Source of the DNA: Thermoleophilaceae bacterium
GTDB lineage: Bacteria; Actinomycetota; Thermoleophilia; Solirubrobacterales; Thermoleophilaceae
Reading direction: 5' to 3'
NCBI GenBank assembly: GCA_016929195.1
Contig: JAFGJG010000041.1
Span: 1-38,375, forward strand
DNA length: 38,375 nt
Part shown: positions 18,559-29,897 of the stretch, piece by piece
How positions within the stretch are numbered: position 1 is the stretch's first letter
How the letters are laid out: every line of letters begins with the position of its first letter
Program-made: the position numbers and the translations under genes
The notes under the pieces: generated by a model
The model's input: only the letters and a program-made list of their open reading frames with translations
What the model was told of the DNA's origin: nothing
Databases searched by the model: none

Positions 18559-19715
18559 TCGCCCAGCACCTCGGCCAGGTCCTTGTCGCCGCGCCCGGAC
18601 AGCGTGACCAGCGACAGCCCCGGATCCGGGTGGGCGAGCAGCCAGGCGATCGCGTGGGCGGGCTCGAGCGCCGGAAGGATCCCCTCGAGCCGCGCCACCG
18701 TGCCGAACGCCGCGAGGGCGTCCTCGTCGGACACCGCCACGTAGCGGACCCGGCCGGAGTCGCGCAGGAAGGCGTGCTCGGGGCCCGAGCCGGGATAGTC
18801 GAGGCCGGCGGAGACCGAGTGCGCCTCGAGGATCTGGCCCTCCTCGTCCTGGAGCACGGCCGACAGCGCGCCGTGCAGGACGCCGCGCGCGCCGGTCGTG
18901 AGCGGCGCCGAGTGGCGCATCGTGTCGAGCCCCTCCCCCGCCGCCTCAACGCCGATCAGCTCGACCTCGGCGTCGCCGGCGAAGGGGATGAACGTGCCGA
19001 TCGCGTTCGAGCCGCCGCCCACGCAGGCGATCACGCGGTCGGGCAGGCGGCCCGCCGCCTCGCGCACCTGGGCGCGGGCCTCGTCGCCGATGACCCGCTG
19101 GAGGTCGCGCACGAGCGCCGGGTACGGCGCCGGCCCGACGGCCGAGCCGATCACGTAGTGGGTCGTCTCCACATTCGCCACCCAGTCGCGGATCGCGGCG
19201 GACACCGCCTCCTTCAGCGTGCGCGCGCCCGCGTCGACCGAGCGCACCTCGGCGCCGAGCAGCCGCATCCGCTGGACGTTCGGCCGCTGGCGGCGCATGT
19301 CCTCCGCGCCCATGTAGACGACGCACTCGAGGCCCAGCAGCGCACACGCCGTGGCGCTCGCCACCCCGTGCTGGCCCGCGCCGGTCTCAGCGATAACGCG
19401 GGGCTTTCCCATCCGCTTGGCGAGCAGCGCCTGCCCGAGCGCGTTGTTCAGCTTGTGCGACCCGGTGTGGAGCAGGTCCTCGCGCTTCAGCCAGACGTCC
19501 CCGCCCACGGCCGCCGAGAGGCCCGGCGCGCGGTAGAGCGGCGTCGGCCTGCCCGCGTAGTCGCGCAGCAGCCGCCCGAGCTCCTCCTGGAACGCCGGGT
19601 CGGCCCGGGCCGCGACCCACTCGCGCTCGAGCTCGTCGAGCGCCGGGATCAGCGTCTCGGGCACGTAGCGGCCCCCGTAGGGCCCGAAGCGCCGCTCGAC
19701 GGCGGGCGTGCTCAC
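18555..19715 (-). CDS. trpB: Tryptophan synthase beta subunit
   Basis: A 386-residue PLP enzyme joining indole and serine. The PLP lysine is Lys88 in [37 protein letters not shown] contains the catalytic-loop region (E/GAGQH), and [11 protein letters not shown] binds the PLP phosphate. It also has [16 protein letters not shown] and LSGRGDKDL, near the C-terminus. This is the TrpB1 type that pairs with TrpA. GTG at 19715 overlaps the trpF stop as GTGA. A longer reading upstream would run through trpF in the wrong frame. Confidence 0.97.
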   Translation of the reverse strand: MSTPAVERRFGPYGGRYVPETLIPALDELEREWVAARADPAFQEELGRLLRDYAGRPTPLYRAPGLSAAVGGDVWLKREDLLHTGSHKLNNALGQALLAKRMGKPRVIAETGAGQHGVASATACALLGLECVVYMGAEDMRRQRPNVQRMRLLGAEVRSVDAGARTLKEAVSAAIRDWVANVETTHYVIGSAVGPAPYPALVRDLQRVIGDEARAQVREAAGRLPDRVIACVGGGSNAIGTFIPFAGDAEVELIGVEAAGEGLDTMRHSAPLTTGARGVLHGALSAVLQDEEGQILEAHSVSAGLDYPGSGPEHAFLRDSGRVRYVAVSDEDALAAFGTVARLEGILPALEPAHAIAWLLAHPDPGLSLVTLSGRGDKDLAEVLGE

Positions 19716-20359
19716 GCGGCCGCGCCCAGGCGGGCGTCCGCGGCCTCGACCGCACGGAAGAACGCCTGCAGCCGCCCCGGATCCTTGCGTCCCGGCTCGG
19801 CCTCGGTGCCGCTCGCGCTGTCGACCGCGAAGGGCCGCGTCTCGGCGATGCCCTCGCCCACGATGTCGGGCGTCAGCCCGCCCGACAGGATCAGCGGCGG
19901 GTTCCGGCCGTGCAGCTTCGCGAGCCGCCAGTCGAAGCGCTCGCCGGTCCCGCCGGGCCTGTCGGGCGAGTGTGCGTCGAGCAGGTGATAGTCCGTGTGG
20001 AACGCGCCGAGGTCGCGCACCTGCGCGGCGTCGCGGACGCGCGCGGCCTTGATCACCCGGCACCCGGTCCGGCGGCCGGCCTCGCGGCAGTAGGCGGGCC
20101 CCTCGTCGCCGTGCAGCTGGAGGAGCGTCAGCCGGCAGCGGTCGGCCGTCGCCGCGACCTCGTCGAGCGTGGCGTTCACGAACACTCCCGCGACCTCAGT
20201 CCGGCGCAGGAGCTCGGCCCCGATCACCTCGGCCTCCGGCAGCTCGCAGCGCCGCGGGCTGCCGGGCCAGAAGATCAATCCCACGGCCCAGGCGCCGAGG
20301 TCCGCGCTCGCGGTCGCGTCGGCGAGCGACGTGACTCCGCAGATCTTGACGTTGGTCAC
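19712..20359 (-). CDS. trpF: Phosphoribosylanthranilate isomerase
   Basis: A 215-residue TIM-barrel enzyme, third step of tryptophan synthesis. General acid/base residues are Cys7 (VKICGVT) and Asp128 (HLLDAHS). Other landmarks are [42 protein letters not shown] and the phosphate site [16 protein letters not shown]. It begins the second trp block (trpFBA). GTG at 20359 lies 7 bases after TACCAT and abuts a 7-bp-arm inverted repeat, so this block probably has its own promoter and is not a readthrough product of htrA. Confidence 0.96.
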   Translation of the reverse strand: MTNVKICGVTSLADATASADLGAWAVGLIFWPGSPRRCELPEAEVIGAELLRRTEVAGVFVNATLDEVAATADRCRLTLLQLHGDEGPAYCREAGRRTGCRVIKAARVRDAAQVRDLGAFHTDYHLLDAHSPDRPGGTGERFDWRLAKLHGRNPPLILSGGLTPDIVGEGIAETRPFAVDSASGTEAEPGRKDPGRLQAFFRAVEAADARLGAAA

Positions 20360-20379
20360 CGGGCCAATGGTAGGCCCGG
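20359..20379. promoter_or_regulatory. Inverted repeat flanking the -10 of trpFBA
   Basis: CCGGGCC (20359-20365) and GGCCCGG (20373-20379) enclose a 7-base spacer. On the minus strand that spacer reads TACCATT, with the -10-like TACCAT at 20372-20367 ending 7 bases before the trpF GTG. The first G of the start codon belongs to the repeat. It could be an operator, an RNA hairpin ending the htrA message, or both. Confidence 0.5.
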
Positions 20380-20386
20380 CTCCGGG

Positions 20387-21586
20387 TCAGGGCTCCGTGG
20401 TGAGGGAGCCGCAGCCGCCCGCGGCGGAGTCGGCCGGGCGCTTGCCCAGCTCCACCGTGGCCGTCCTGCGGTCGTTGCCGCGGTAGTAGGAGACCTTGAT
20501 CCTGTCGCCCGGCTTGTGCCGGTCGATCGCGGCCGAGACCTCCTCGGGCGCGCTCACCCGGCGGCCGTCGACCTCCACGATCAGGTCGCCGCCGGCCTGG
20601 ATGCCGGTCGCGGTGCCGGTGCGGCCGCCGCGCAGACCCGCCCTGTCGGCGGGTCCCTTCTTCGTCACGCACGTCACGAGCACCCCGTCCTCGGTGGGCA
20701 GGTTCAGGTCGCTCGCGATGTCGCCCGTCACCGGCGACATCACGACGCCGAGGTAGGCGCGCTCGATCTCACCGCCCGAGCGCAGCTGCGGCAGGAGCCG
20801 CTTGGCCGTGTTGATCGGGATGGCGAAGCCGATCCCGACCGAGCCGCTGCCGCCGCCGGTCGCGATCTGCGAGTTGATGGCGATCACCCGCCCGTTCGCG
20901 TCCATGAGCGGCCCGCCCGAGTTGCCCGGGTTGATCGAGGCGTCGGTCTGGATCACGTTCGAGATGGAGAAGCCGTTGGGAGCCTTGATCTCCCGCGCCA
21001 CGGCCGAGACGATCCCCGTGGTCACCGTGCGCGTGAACCCGAAGGGGTTGCCGATCGCGACGACGGGGTCGCCGACCTCGGCGGCATCCGAGTCGCCCAG
21101 GGGGACCGGCGGGGCGCCGTTGATCTTCTTCGGGTCGACCTTCAGCACCGCGAGGTCGGTGGATGGGTCGCGGCCCTTCACCTGGGCGTCGATCTGCTCG
21201 CCGCCCTCGTCGAAGCTGACCGTCACGTCGTTCGAGCCCTCGACCACGTGCGCGTTCGTGATGATCGTGCCGTCCCGGTCCACCAGGAATCCCGAGCCGG
21301 TGGCGGTGCCCTCCTGCTCCTGCGGGAGGCCGAACAGAGACGGGTCCTCCTGCACGCCGCGCGCGGAGACGAAGACCACGCCGCGGCCCTCCGTGCGGTA
21401 GATGTCGGCGACGGTCTTGCCGCCCGCCTTGGCCGGCGAGGTGGGTTCCGAGACCGGTCCCTGGCGCACGACCGTCCTGGTGTCGTCGCCCGTGTCGATC
21501 ACGTCCGCGGCGATCAGCACGACGCCGAGCACGAGCACGACGAGGCCTCCAGCGAGGCCGGACAGCAGGTATCCGTAGCGCGACAT
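20387..21586 (-). CDS. htrA: HtrA-like membrane-anchored serine protease with PDZ domain
   Basis: A 399-residue envelope protease. A single N-terminal anchor (about 8-29, LSGLAGGLVVLVLGVVLIAA) and a short linker precede the trypsin-like domain. The catalytic triad is His113 (TNAHVV), Asp144 (STDLAVL) and Ser223 (NPGNSGGPL). A PDZ domain covers about 290-385 (AYLGVVMSPVTGDIASDLNL, then GVLVTCVTKKGPADRAGLRG). The active site should face outside, for quality control or signalling. ATG at 21586 is chosen over a TTG one codon earlier. It follows the transglutaminase gene after 35 bases that contain a long palindrome. Confidence 0.93.
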   Translation of the reverse strand: MSRYGYLLSGLAGGLVVLVLGVVLIAADVIDTGDDTRTVVRQGPVSEPTSPAKAGGKTVADIYRTEGRGVVFVSARGVQEDPSLFGLPQEQEGTATGSGFLVDRDGTIITNAHVVEGSNDVTVSFDEGGEQIDAQVKGRDPSTDLAVLKVDPKKINGAPPVPLGDSDAAEVGDPVVAIGNPFGFTRTVTTGIVSAVAREIKAPNGFSISNVIQTDASINPGNSGGPLMDANGRVIAINSQIATGGGSGSVGIGFAIPINTAKRLLPQLRSGGEIERAYLGVVMSPVTGDIASDLNLPTEDGVLVTCVTKKGPADRAGLRGGRTGTATGIQAGGDLIVEVDGRRVSAPEEVSAAIDRHKPGDRIKVSYYRGNDRRTATVELGKRPADSAAGGCGSLTTEP

Positions 21587-21590
21587 CAAG

Positions 21591-21622
21591 GTTGTTCTTA
21601 GGTCGGCAACCTAAGAGACAAC
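21591..21622. promoter_or_regulatory. 32-base imperfect palindrome in front of htrA
   Basis: The core arms TCTTAGGT (21596-21603) and ACCTAAGA (21609-21616) flank a 5-base centre. Outer arms GTTGT (21591-21595) and ACAAC (21618-21622) extend it, with one unpaired base at 21617. It reaches from the transglutaminase stop codon to four bases before the in-frame TTG/ATG pair of htrA. The TTAGGT/ACCTAA halves resemble DtxR/IdeR-family sites, but the spacing is 5 rather than 7. The T-run after it is too short for a standard terminator. The likely role is an operator; that is inference. Confidence 0.55.
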
Positions 21623-23952
21623 TAAAGCGGGCGCGGACCGCCGGGTGGTATCGCGGCCAGCCCGCGCAGCCGCGCGAGCGGATTCCGGCCCGTAAGCTCG
21701 CGGCGCAGAGCGCGCCGCTCCGCCGGTCCCGGCCCCCGCGGCGCGCGCGGGTCGAAGCGGTGGGCGCGGAGCGCGGCGGCGTAGCCGGCGGACGCGGGCC
21801 CCACCGTCCGGCCGAGCCGCCGCTCGAGCGCCAGGAGCGTCGTCGCGTCCGGCAGCGAGTACCCGAGCCCCACGAGCGCGCGCCTCAGCTCCGCCAGCTG
21901 CGCCTCGACGAGCCGCTCACCGGACAGGTCGCGCCGCGAGCGAAGCCTGCGGTAGCCGAGCGCACCGGCCCCGGCGAGCAGCGCCGCCAGCACGAGCGTC
22001 CACCACGGGAGGCCGCCGCCGGCGCCCGCGCCGTCCGCGTCGGCTCCACCTGCGCGCTCGGACGTGGGCGACACGCCGTCGCGCGAGCGCACCTCGCCCG
22101 CGTCCCCGGCGGCGGCGCTGGTGGCGCCGAGGCCGCTCGACTGCGACTCGGCGGGCGCGGCCGTCGGCGTCGGGTCGAACGGCACCCAGCCGATCCCGTT
22201 GAAGTAGACCTCGACCCAGGAGTGCGCGTCGAGGTCGCGGACGCGGTACTCGCCGCTGTCGCGGTTGAAGGACCCGGGTGAGAACCCGGCGACGACCCTG
22301 GCCGGGATGCCCGACAGGCGCAGGAGGAGCGCCATGGCCCCTGAGAACTGCTGGCAGTAGCCGATCTTGTCCTCGAACAGGAAGGCGTCGAGCGGCAGGC
22401 CCGCGCTCGGCGGCCGCTCGCTGTAGCGGAAGCCGCGCTGGAGGTGGTTCTCCACCGCCTTGACGGCGTCGTAGGTGCTGGCCTCTCCCCCCGTGAGCCG
22501 CTGAGCCAGGCGATAGGCGCGCGCGTAGCGCGAGTTGCGGAGCGTCACGTCCGCGCTCGGGTCGTAACCGGCGGGACCGTCGCGCAGCGGCACCTGCACC
22601 GCGTCGCGTTGGGCCACGGACAGAGGCGACAGCGACTCGCCGTCGAGGGCGCTCTCGTCCTCCGACGGCAGCGCCAGGGTGGTGAACTGGAGCAGCGAGA
22701 GGTTCCCGTCGAGCGGCGAGCCGCGCATCTGGGCGGCCGTCGGGTCGGGCGCGTAGGCGTGCACCGTGTAGGAGTCGCCGCGCTCGAGCGGGTCCTCGCT
22801 CACACGGATGGTCGTGCCGTCCTGGGAGCTGGACGTCACGCCGGCGTCCTCGACCCGATAGGTGATCCCCGCGCCCACGATCAGCTGGCTCGACAGCGAG
22901 CGCACGGTGACCGTGAACTGCTCGTCCCAGCGCGGGTTGTACTCGAAGTAGTCCCACGTGCGGCCCTCGCGCACGCGCGACTCCGGGAGGCCGGGAAGGT
23001 CCTGGGTCGGGCTGCTCGCGTCCGTCCGCAGCCAGCGGAAGCCGTCGAACCCGTCGAGGGTCTCGACCTTCCAGTAGTGCGGCCGGCTCGACTTGATGTT
23101 GAGCAGCGTCGTCCCGTCGCGCGGCCAGTCGAGCGGCCCGTACGAGTGCGTCCAGTCGAAGGTGACCGAGCGGCCGCCGCCGAAGAGCTGCCACTCGCGG
23201 TAGTTCCACCACGGCTCGTCGGCGTCGAACGACGCGGCCGCGGGCACCGCCAGCAGCCCGACCGAGGCCACGACCGCGGCGCCGGTGAGCGCCTCGCGCC
23301 GCGTGAGGCGCGGCAGCCAGAGCCAGGCTCCCACCAGCGCGAGAAGCACGAACCCGCGCAGCAGCGGGGCTCCCGGGTCGTGCTCGGTGACGGAGGTCCC
23401 GTACATCACGAGCAGCACCACGAGCCCGGCCAGCCTGAGCGCGCGCGCACCGCGGCGAACCGGGAAGAAGGCGAGCGCCGCGGCGGTCGCGAGCAGCGCG
23501 GGCGCCCCGAGCAGGATCGTCAGCCTGATCCACTCGTCCGGGCCGGCATAGGGCCAGTCGATCGTCTGGATGCCCTCGAGCCCGCGGTACAGGCCGTCCG
23601 CCAGCTCGTCCCAGCCGCGCGGCCCCAGCAGCCGCAGCTGGAGGCCGGCAGCCATGAGCGCCAGCACGAACATGACCAGCGTCACGACGCCCGCGAGCGC
23701 CAGAACCGCGCCGTGCCGGAGTCCGGTCCGCGGGAGCAGCGCCAGCGCCGCCGCGCCGGCCGTCACCACCGTGACCATCAGCAGCGTCCTCCAAACGGGC
23801 GCGTCCGCCACAAGCCCCGCCCAGTGGGCGGCGCCGTAGGCGGCCAGGGCGACGAAGCACGCCAGCCGAACCGCCAGGGAGTCGCCCACCGGCTCGCCCT
23901 CGACGGCGAACGCCGCCGGGCGGGCGAGCGGCTCGGCGACCGCGGTCGTCAC
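21622..23952 (-). CDS. Membrane-bound transglutaminase-like protein (TgpA/DUF3488 type)
   Basis: 776 residues. The N-terminal part (about 25-230) has six or more membrane helices. A large extracytoplasmic region follows, then a papain-like transglutaminase core with Cys533 (GYCQQFSGAMALLLR), His577 (DAHSWVEVYF) and Asp593 (WVPFDPTP). A Gly/Ala/Ser-rich linker, one more helix (WWTLVLAALLAGAGALGY) and a cytoplasmic DUF4129-like tail close the protein. Proteins of this layout are regularly encoded beside MoxR and DUF58 genes, as here; their substrate is not established. GTG at 23952 overlaps the DUF58 stop as GTGA. Confidence 0.92.
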   Translation of the reverse strand: MTTAVAEPLARPAAFAVEGEPVGDSLAVRLACFVALAAYGAAHWAGLVADAPVWRTLLMVTVVTAGAAALALLPRTGLRHGAVLALAGVVTLVMFVLALMAAGLQLRLLGPRGWDELADGLYRGLEGIQTIDWPYAGPDEWIRLTILLGAPALLATAAALAFFPVRRGARALRLAGLVVLLVMYGTSVTEHDPGAPLLRGFVLLALVGAWLWLPRLTRREALTGAAVVASVGLLAVPAAASFDADEPWWNYREWQLFGGGRSVTFDWTHSYGPLDWPRDGTTLLNIKSSRPHYWKVETLDGFDGFRWLRTDASSPTQDLPGLPESRVREGRTWDYFEYNPRWDEQFTVTVRSLSSQLIVGAGITYRVEDAGVTSSSQDGTTIRVSEDPLERGDSYTVHAYAPDPTAAQMRGSPLDGNLSLLQFTTLALPSEDESALDGESLSPLSVAQRDAVQVPLRDGPAGYDPSADVTLRNSRYARAYRLAQRLTGGEASTYDAVKAVENHLQRGFRYSERPPSAGLPLDAFLFEDKIGYCQQFSGAMALLLRLSGIPARVVAGFSPGSFNRDSGEYRVRDLDAHSWVEVYFNGIGWVPFDPTPTAAPAESQSSGLGATSAAAGDAGEVRSRDGVSPTSERAGGADADGAGAGGGLPWWTLVLAALLAGAGALGYRRLRSRRDLSGERLVEAQLAELRRALVGLGYSLPDATTLLALERRLGRTVGPASAGYAAALRAHRFDPRAPRGPGPAERRALRRELTGRNPLARLRGLAAIPPGGPRPL

Positions 23953-25058
23953 GCCGCCGCGCTCCGGCCCGCGCGCGTGACCCGGCAGCCGGTGCAGCCG
24001 GCCACCTCGAACACCTTCGGCGCGCCGGGCGGTGCGCCGGGCGCGACCACGAAGCGCGCGCCGGCCGGCAGCCGCTCGAGCGCGCGCGGCGCCGCCGCGA
24101 TGTCGGCGCCCGTGACCCACAGCACCGCTCCGCCGCGCGGCGCGAGCGCGGCGGCGGAGGGCGGCGGCCCCTCCTGCACGAGGGCGAGCCGGACGTGGAC
24201 CGACGGCCATGCTCCCATGTCGTGCCCGACCTCCACCGGCCGGCGGTCGCCGGGCAGCAGGATCGCGCAGCCCGTCGTGCGCGCGAGGTGGACGCAGAGC
24301 GAGCCGGCCGCGCGCACCGCCATGTCCAGCGCCTCGGCGCTCGCGGGCGCCGAGGGGTCGAGCACGATCAGCGGCGCCGAGTCGAGCTCGGCCACGAGCC
24401 GGCGCTCGAGCATCTCGCCGTGCCGGGCGACCGACGGCCAGTGGATCCGCGATGCCGGCGAGCCCTCCCGATAGCTCCGCAGGCCGTCGATCTCGAGCTC
24501 CGCTGCCGCGGCGTCGAGGCGCCTGCCCGCCAGGCCGGGCTCGGCGCCGATCCCCGTGCGGTCGCCGGCGCCGGCGCCCCCGCCGCCGGGTGTGTGGACG
24601 GGCTCGACGCGCGGCAGCACGAGCACCTCTCCCTCCGCCTCGCCCTCCACCACGCGCTCGCACATCCGCAGCGGGTCGCGGATCACGAGCCGCCCGGGCT
24701 CGAGCCGCCGGCGCCCGCGCTGCGAGAAGCGGATGTTGATCCGCACGCGTCGCGACCAGCGCCCGGCGATCGGCACCGGCCAGCCCAGCAGCGGCTCGAT
24801 CAGCTCGCCGCCCGGCGGCGGCAGCACTCCCGAGCGCAGCTCGACGCGCAGCGGGTAGGGCTCGTCCTCCACCACCCGCGGGGGCCCGGGGCTCCGGGTG
24901 ACGCTGGCCCCGTGGGCGGCGAGCGGGACCCAGACCGCCGCGCCGGCGGCGAGGAGCGTGAGGGCCACGCCGGGCAGGTAGAGCGACGGGGTGTCGAAGG
25001 TCCCGGCCGCCAGGCAGAGGCCGATCCCGAGGAGCGCGGTTCCGATCGCCCGCGTCAC
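23949..25058 (-). CDS. DUF58 domain protein of the MoxR module
   Basis: 369 residues. Two hydrophobic segments lie at the N-terminus (about 4-22 and 29-48). A beta-rich region follows (RRVRINIRFSQRGRRRLEPG, then IRDPLRM), and then the DUF58 signature LRSYREGSPASRIHWPSVAR, with the conserved R..REGD-like and W.S.AR pattern. The C-terminal half resembles a degenerate von Willebrand A fold. DUF58 proteins are partners of MoxR ATPases. GTG at 25058 lies 13 bases after the moxR stop. The C-terminal CTGC motif (AGCTGCRVTRAG) is an unusual Cys pair whose role is unknown. Confidence 0.9.
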   Translation of the reverse strand: MTRAIGTALLGIGLCLAAGTFDTPSLYLPGVALTLLAAGAAVWVPLAAHGASVTRSPGPPRVVEDEPYPLRVELRSGVLPPPGGELIEPLLGWPVPIAGRWSRRVRINIRFSQRGRRRLEPGRLVIRDPLRMCERVVEGEAEGEVLVLPRVEPVHTPGGGGAGAGDRTGIGAEPGLAGRRLDAAAAELEIDGLRSYREGSPASRIHWPSVARHGEMLERRLVAELDSAPLIVLDPSAPASAEALDMAVRAAGSLCVHLARTTGCAILLPGDRRPVEVGHDMGAWPSVHVRLALVQEGPPPSAAALAPRGGAVLWVTGADIAAAPRALERLPAGARFVVAPGAPPGAPKVFEVAGCTGCRVTRAGRSAAA

Positions 25059-25071
25059 GGCCGGCGCCGCG

Positions 25072-26022
<951 letters not shown>

Positions 26023-26046
26023 GCCGCCCCATAGTAGGGGGGCGGC
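26023..26046. promoter_or_regulatory. Inverted repeat flanking the -10 of moxR
   Basis: GCCGCCCC (26023-26030) and GGGGCGGC (26039-26046) enclose an 8-base spacer. Minus-strand TACTAT (26036-26031) lies in the spacer and ends 8 bases before the moxR ATG, so a leaderless transcript is predicted. The layout is the same as before trpF. As RNA it would be a strong hairpin after trpC without a U-run. Confidence 0.5.
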
Positions 26047-26051
26047 CCGGG

Positions 26052-26837
26052 CTACTCGTCGGATCGAGTCAGCTCGCGGACGGCCACCTCCGGATCGGGC
26101 GCTCGCATGAGCGTTTCTCCGATCAGAACGGCGTCCACTCCGACCTGCTCGAGCTCGTCGATCTGGTGGCGTGCGTGGATGCCCGACTCGGACACCACGA
26201 CCTTGCCCGCCGGCACGTCGGCGATCAGGTCGAACGTGCGCTGGAGGTCGACGCTGAAGTCCTCGAGGTCGCGGTTGTTGATGCCGAGCACGTCGGCGTC
26301 CACCTCGAGCGCGATCTCGAGCTCCTCGGGCAGCGACACCTCGACGATCGCATCCAGGTCCAGGTCGCCGGCGAGCGCGTGCAGCGAGCCCAGCTCCTCG
26401 CGCTTCAGCGAGCCGACCACGAGGAGCACCGCGTCTGCGCCGGCCGCCTTGGCCTCGTAGAGCTGGTACGGGTCGACCGTGAAGTCCTTGCGGAGGATCG
26501 GGAGCTCGGTCGCGGCGCGGGCCTCGGCCAGGTCGGCGAGCGAGCCGCCGAAGTGCGTCTCCTCGGTGAGGATCGAGACCGCCGCGGCACCACCGGCCTC
26601 GTAGGCGCGCACGAGGTCCGCACAGCTCGCGCCCTCGCGGATCGTGCCCGCCGACGGGGAGCGGCGCTTGTGCTCCGCGATCAGCGACGTGCCGGGGCGG
26701 GAGAGCGCCTCGGCGAACGGCCGCCCCTCGCGCCCGCTGCCGACCTCGCGCTCGAGCTCCGCGAGCGGGCGCTCGCCCTTGCGCCGGTGGACGGCGTCGC
26801 GGGTGGCCTCGACCAGGCTGTCGAGCCGGGCGCTCAC
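26052..26837 (-). CDS. trpC: Indole-3-glycerol phosphate synthase
   Basis: A 261-residue TIM-barrel enzyme, fourth step of tryptophan synthesis. Catalytic and phosphate motifs are SLIAEHKRRSPSAGTIRE, VSILTEETHFGGSLADL, ILRKDFTVDPYQLYEAKAAG, LGINNRDLEDFSVDL and VVVSESGIHARHQI. In the first motif the residue after AE is His, where many homologues have Val or Ile (AEVK / AEIK). GTG at 26837 overlaps the trpD stop as GTGA. It is the last gene of the hisIE-trpEGDC unit. Confidence 0.96.
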   Translation of the reverse strand: MSARLDSLVEATRDAVHRRKGERPLAELEREVGSGREGRPFAEALSRPGTSLIAEHKRRSPSAGTIREGASCADLVRAYEAGGAAAVSILTEETHFGGSLADLAEARAATELPILRKDFTVDPYQLYEAKAAGADAVLLVVGSLKREELGSLHALAGDLDLDAIVEVSLPEELEIALEVDADVLGINNRDLEDFSVDLQRTFDLIADVPAGKVVVSESGIHARHQIDELEQVGVDAVLIGETLMRAPDPEVAVRELTRSDE

Positions 26838-27846
26838 GCGCGGCTGATCTCCACGTAGCGCTCGAGCACCGTGCGCGCGGCGCCCGAGTCGATCGCCTCC
26901 TCGGCGCGGCGGGCGCCTTCGGACAGCGAGCCCGCGCGGCCGCCGACGTAGATCGCGGCGCCGGCGTTCATGACCGCCATGGAGCGCGCCGTCCCCGGCT
27001 CGCCATCGAGGACCGCGCGCAGCACCGCGGCGTTCTCGTCCGGGGACCCGGCCCCCACGGCGGCGTCGGGCGCCGGCTCCAGCCCGAAGTCCCCGGGAGT
27101 CACGGCGTAGGCGTCAAATCCGTCGCTGTTCAGCTCGACCACGCGGGTGGGCCCGGCAACAGAGAACTCGTCGAGGCCATCCGCGCTCGACACTACCAGC
27201 GCCCTCTCCGTCCCGAGCGCCAGGAGCGCGTGCCCGATCTCCTCGATCGCACCCGCATGCGACACGCCGATCACCTGCCGCGTGGCGCCCGCCGGGTTCG
27301 TGAGGGGGCCGAGGAAGTTGAAGACCGTGCGCACCGCCAGCTCCTTGCGCACGGGGACGACGTGGCGCATCGCCTGGTGGTGCAGCGGCGCGAACATGAA
27401 GCCGAAGCCGGCGCCGTCGATGCACTCGGCCACCCGCTCCGGACCGAGGTCGATCCTCGCGCCGAGCGACTCGAGCACGTCGGCCGACCCGCAGCGGCTG
27501 GTGGCCGACCGGTTGCCGTGCTTCGCCACGCGGCAGCCCGCGCCGGCCGCGATCAGCGCCGCCGTGGTCGAGACGTTGAAGGTCGGCCGGCCGCCGCCGG
27601 TCCCCGCGGTGTCCACCAGTCCGTCGCCCGCGTTCACCGGGACCGCCAGCTCGCGCATCGCGCGCGCCAGCCCCGTGATCTCGTCCACGCTCTCGCCCTT
27701 CGTGCGCAGCGCGATCAGGAAGGCGGCCGTCTGCGCCTCCGACGACTCGCCGGCCATGATCTCGTGCAGGACCCGCGCGGCGGCGTCGGCGGACAGGCTC
27801 TCGCCCCCAGCGACCCGGTCGATCGCCTCCGTCAGCACCGGGTTCG

Positions 27847-27850
<4 letters not shown>
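26834..27850 (-). CDS. trpD: Anthranilate phosphoribosyltransferase
   Basis: 338 residues. It transfers phosphoribose from PRPP to anthranilate. Landmarks are [20 protein letters not shown] (the PRPP-binding GTGG loop), [49 protein letters not shown] and [12 protein letters not shown]. The ATG at 27850 overlaps the trpG stop as ATGA, so it is coupled to the glutaminase. The length is normal for the unfused enzyme. Confidence 0.96.
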
Positions 27851-28403
<553 letters not shown>

Positions 28404-28407
<4 letters not shown>

Positions 28408-29897
28408 GGCCAGTCCCCCTGCTCGCACGCGAGGCGGATCGCCTCGAAGACTGCGTTCGCCTTCGCCTCGGTCTCGCGCGTCTCGTAGGCGGCGTCGGAG
28501 TCGGCGACGATGCCGGCGCCCGCCTGAACGTGCACGCGCCCGTCCTTGACGAGCGCCGAGCGGATGTAGATGCAGGTGTCGAGCTCGCCCGTGTACGAGA
28601 GGTAGCCCACGGCCCCGCCGTAGGGGCCGCGCTTGACCGGCTCGAGCTCGTCGATGATCTGCATCGCGCGGATCTTCGGCGCGCCGGAGAGCGTGCCCGC
28701 GGGCAGCGACGCGCGCAGCGCGTCCATCGGCGACACGCCCTCGCGCAGCCTGCCGGACACGGTCGACACGATGTGGATCACGTGCGAGTACGTCTCGACG
28801 TGCATCAGGTCGTCGACCACGACGCTCCCGTACTCGCAGACCCGCCCGAGGTCGTTGCGGCCGAGGTCCACGAGCATCACGTGCTCGGCACGCTCCTTCT
28901 CGTCGGCCAGCAGCTCGCGCGCCCGCTCGAGGTCGTCCTCCGGCGTGTCCGCGCGCGGGCGCGTGCCCGCGATCGGCCGCTGCTGGGCGCGGCCGCCGCT
29001 CACTGTCACGAGCGACTCGGGGGAGGCCCCCGCGATCTCGAAGTCCTCGAAGTCGAGGAAGTACATGTACGGGCTCGGGTTGACCGCGCGCAGGCCGCGG
29101 TAGATCGAGAAGGCCTCCACGGGACAGTCGGCGCTCCAGCGCTGGCTCGGCACCACCTGGTAGGCGTCGCCCGCGCGGATGTACTCCTTCGCGCGCTCGA
29201 CCGCCGCGCCGTAGCCCTCGGCGCCCATGTTGGACGTGAACTCCGCGGGCTCACGGCGCCCGGCGCGAGCCCGCGGCACCGGAGCGGCGAGCCGCTCGCG
29301 AACGTCGGCGATCGTCCTGGCCGCCTCCCGGTAGGAGCGCTCCACGTCGTCGCCCGCCACGACGTTCGCGAGCACGGTGACCTCGTGGCGCAGGTGGTCG
29401 AACGCAACGAGCACGTCGGTGACCATCAGCGCCAGGTCCGGCACGTGCGTGTCGTCGGGGTTCGGCTCGCCCACGGTCGGCTCGGCGGTGCGCACCAGGT
29501 CGTAGCCGAACAGGCCGACCGCGCCGCCGGCGAACGGCGGCAGGCCCTCCAGCGGCGCGGTGCGCCAGCGGTCGAGCTCCCCGGCCACGAGCGCGTAGGG
29601 GTCGCCCGCCTCGCGCTCCTCTCCGTCCACGGTGAGCCGCCCGGCCTCCATGCGGATGACGCTCCGCGGGCGGAAGCCGAGGAACGACCAGCGGCCCACT
29701 CGCTGGCCCTGCTCCGCCGACTCCAGCAGGAAGGACGGCGCGCCGCCGCGCAGCTTCAGGTACGCCGAGACGGGCGTCTCGCAGTCGGCGATGAAAGTGT
29801 GCCGGAGCGGGACGAGCGAGTGCTCGCGCGCAAGCTCGCGCACCTCGTCGAGCGAGGGCGCCAGGTCGAGCTCGGCGGGCTCAGCCGCGACGGCCAT
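28404..29897 (-). CDS. trpE: Anthranilate synthase component I
   Basis: 497 residues. It converts chorismate to anthranilate with TrpG. The N-terminal domain has [10 protein letters not shown], the LLES motif that binds tryptophan for feedback inhibition. The catalytic domain has [81 protein letters not shown] and [17 protein letters not shown]. Allosteric control by tryptophan is therefore expected. The ATG at 29897 lies inside the end of hisIE (17-base overlap), which couples it to the histidine gene. No leader peptide or attenuator fits into this junction. Confidence 0.97.

Noticed and set aside
18087-19988. 633-codon plus-strand open frame across trpA/trpB/trpF
   Set aside because: It crosses three well-defined trp genes on the other strand and has no recognisable motif; it is a GC-composition artefact.
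22444-24474. 676-codon plus-strand open frame opposite the transglutaminase gene
   Set aside because: Low-complexity Arg/Gly/Glu-rich translation, antisense to a protein with an intact Cys-His-Asp triad.
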